A program made the translations under genes and the position numbers. This document shows, piece after piece, positions 5,329-5,960 of a stretch of 5,960 nucleotides of DNA; within the stretch, counting starts at the first letter, position 1, and each line of letters begins with the position of its first letter. The DNA comes from CAYMRB01 sp964392615 (GTDB lineage Bacteria > Planctomycetota > UBA8108), in NCBI GenBank assembly GCA_964392615.1, contig CAYMRB010000540.1, positions 1 to 5,960 of the forward strand, read 5' to 3'. The notes under the pieces were generated by a model that made no database searches, had not been told where the DNA came from, and saw only the letters and a program-made list of their open reading frames with translations.

Positions 5329-5960
5329 ATGAAGCGACTGTCGCCGGGCGGTTTTACCAAATGCATCGGACTCGTGGCGCTGTCGGTATTCGTGGCCGGC
5401 TGGACCGGCTGTGATTCCGGATCGCCAGCACACCCAACGAGCGCCGACGAGCTCGTCGGCTCAGCGCATCCCGCGCTCGGCGAGACCGTCGTGGCTAGCC
5501 CGAAGGCTCGTCCGGTCTCCACGGACCCGCACGACCACGGCGGCGGTGTGCCAGCCGGCCATCCCCCGCTGGACGGCGGCAGCAGCGGCACCAAGCCGGT
5601 CGCCGGCGGGAAGACGTGGCCTCCCGGCGAGGCATTCCAGGTCTCCGGCATGACCGTGAAGCCGCCCGAGGGGTGGGTTCGCGAGACGCCGTCGAGCGGC
5701 ATGCGCGCCGCGCAGTTTCGCTTGCCGCGCGCCGATGGTGACCCGTTCGACGGTGAGCTGACCGTGATCGCGGCCGGCGGCGACAAGTCGAGCAACATCA
5801 CGCGCTGGCGCGGTCAATTCCAGGAGAAGCCCGAGGCGAAGGTCGCCGAGCGCAAGGTCAACGGCATCGATGTCACGATCGTCGAGCTCGAGGGGACGTT
5901 CCTCGAGAAGGGCGAGCCGCGGTCGAACTATCGCGCGTTGATGGCGATCGTGCAGGCGCC
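5329..5960 (+). CDS. putative secreted lipoprotein, uncharacterised (5' part)
   Basis: The frame is open from ATG at 5329 to the window end: 210 full codons plus two bases. The N-terminus is a signal peptide: MKRLSPGGFTK, a hydrophobic stretch IGLVALSVFVAG (13-24), then TGC with Cys28 as the likely lipidated residue. The residue at -3 is Trp, which is unusual for a lipobox. A low-complexity linker (about 29-100), rich in Pro, Gly, Ser and His (DPHDHGGG at 66-73, GHPP at 77-80), leads to a folded domain from about 103: GMTVKPPEGWVRETPSSGMRAAQF, then a beta-rich part with NITRWRGQF (156-164). I recall similar domains (PxGW, PSS-MR, N--RW-GQ) in uncharacterised planctomycete secreted proteins, but cannot name a family. 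It is predicted to act outside the cytoplasmic membrane. It follows aroB by 15 bases and is probably the next operon gene. The function is unknown and the C-terminus is beyond the window. Confidence 0.8.
   Translation, partial: MKRLSPGGFTKCIGLVALSVFVAGWTGCDSGSPAHPTSADELVGSAHPALGETVVASPKARPVSTDPHDHGGGVPAGHPPLDGGSSGTKPVAGGKTWPPGEAFQVSGMTVKPPEGWVRETPSSGMRAAQFRLPRADGDPFDGELTVIAAGGDKSSNITRWRGQFQEKPEAKVAERKVNGIDVTIVELEGTFLEKGEPRSNYRALMAIVQA
5443..5460. repeat. perfect 18-bp palindrome inside the lipoprotein gene
   Basis: GCCGACGAGCTCGTCGGC equals its own reverse complement over all 18 bases; the flanking bases (C5442/T5461) do not pair. It encodes ADELVG of the linker after the signal peptide. It could be a dimeric-protein binding site or simply a product of GAC/GAG/CTC/GTC codon use in high-GC DNA. 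Confidence 0.6.

Noticed and set aside
4348..5433. Long open frame antisense to aroB (361 codons)
   Set aside because: Same kind of shadow: low-complexity composition, no motif, opposite a gene with every aroB signature.
1..5960. CRISPR arrays, tRNA/rRNA genes, insertion sequences, toxin-antitoxin or defence genes
   Set aside because: I saw no regularly spaced repeats, no clover-leaf or transposase-like sequence, and every gene-sized region is explained by the listed genes.

Overview
The window is dense, high-GC bacterial DNA (about two thirds G+C by eye) with almost no non-coding sequence. LpxB (lipid A synthesis) points to a Gram-negative-type cell with an outer membrane. Three features make Planctomycetota, or a similar high-GC diderm phylum, the best guess: a ClpC-type rather than ClpB-type C-terminus, a FolC with GTKGKG and DGAHT motifs, and two uncharacterised envelope proteins that resemble planctomycete proteins I remember. 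This is an inference from remembered family patterns, not from a search.

Layout. Positions 1-444 (+) are the 3' end of a clpC-like AAA+ chaperone gene. It converges, with 9 bases between stop codons, on folC (454-1773, -), for folylpolyglutamate/dihydrofolate synthase. folC is divergent from a tight rightward cluster, with only 29 bp between the two start codons. The cluster is lpxB (1803-3071, TTG start, lipid-A-disaccharide synthase), an uncharacterised protein with two membrane segments (3068-4210, ATGA overlap with lpxB), aroB (4213-5313, TTG start, 3-dehydroquinate synthase), and the 5' part of a putative lipoprotein gene (5329 to the window end). Junctions of -4, +2 and +15 bases suggest one operon. 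No stretch above 300 bases lacks a gene.

How they fit together. FolC and AroB belong to connected metabolism: the shikimate pathway gives chorismate, which gives p-aminobenzoate and then folate. LpxB, the two-membrane-segment protein and the lipoprotein belong to the cell envelope. ClpC is a proteostasis factor. The operon therefore mixes envelope and housekeeping genes, with no sign of a mobile element, CRISPR array, RNA gene or defence system.

The most noteworthy items are a near-consensus sigma70-type promoter (TGGACA-N17-TATAAG) that would start folC mRNA at or one base before its ATG (leaderless) and whose -35 box overlaps the lpxB start codon; and the conserved-looking but unnamed envelope protein between lpxB and aroB.
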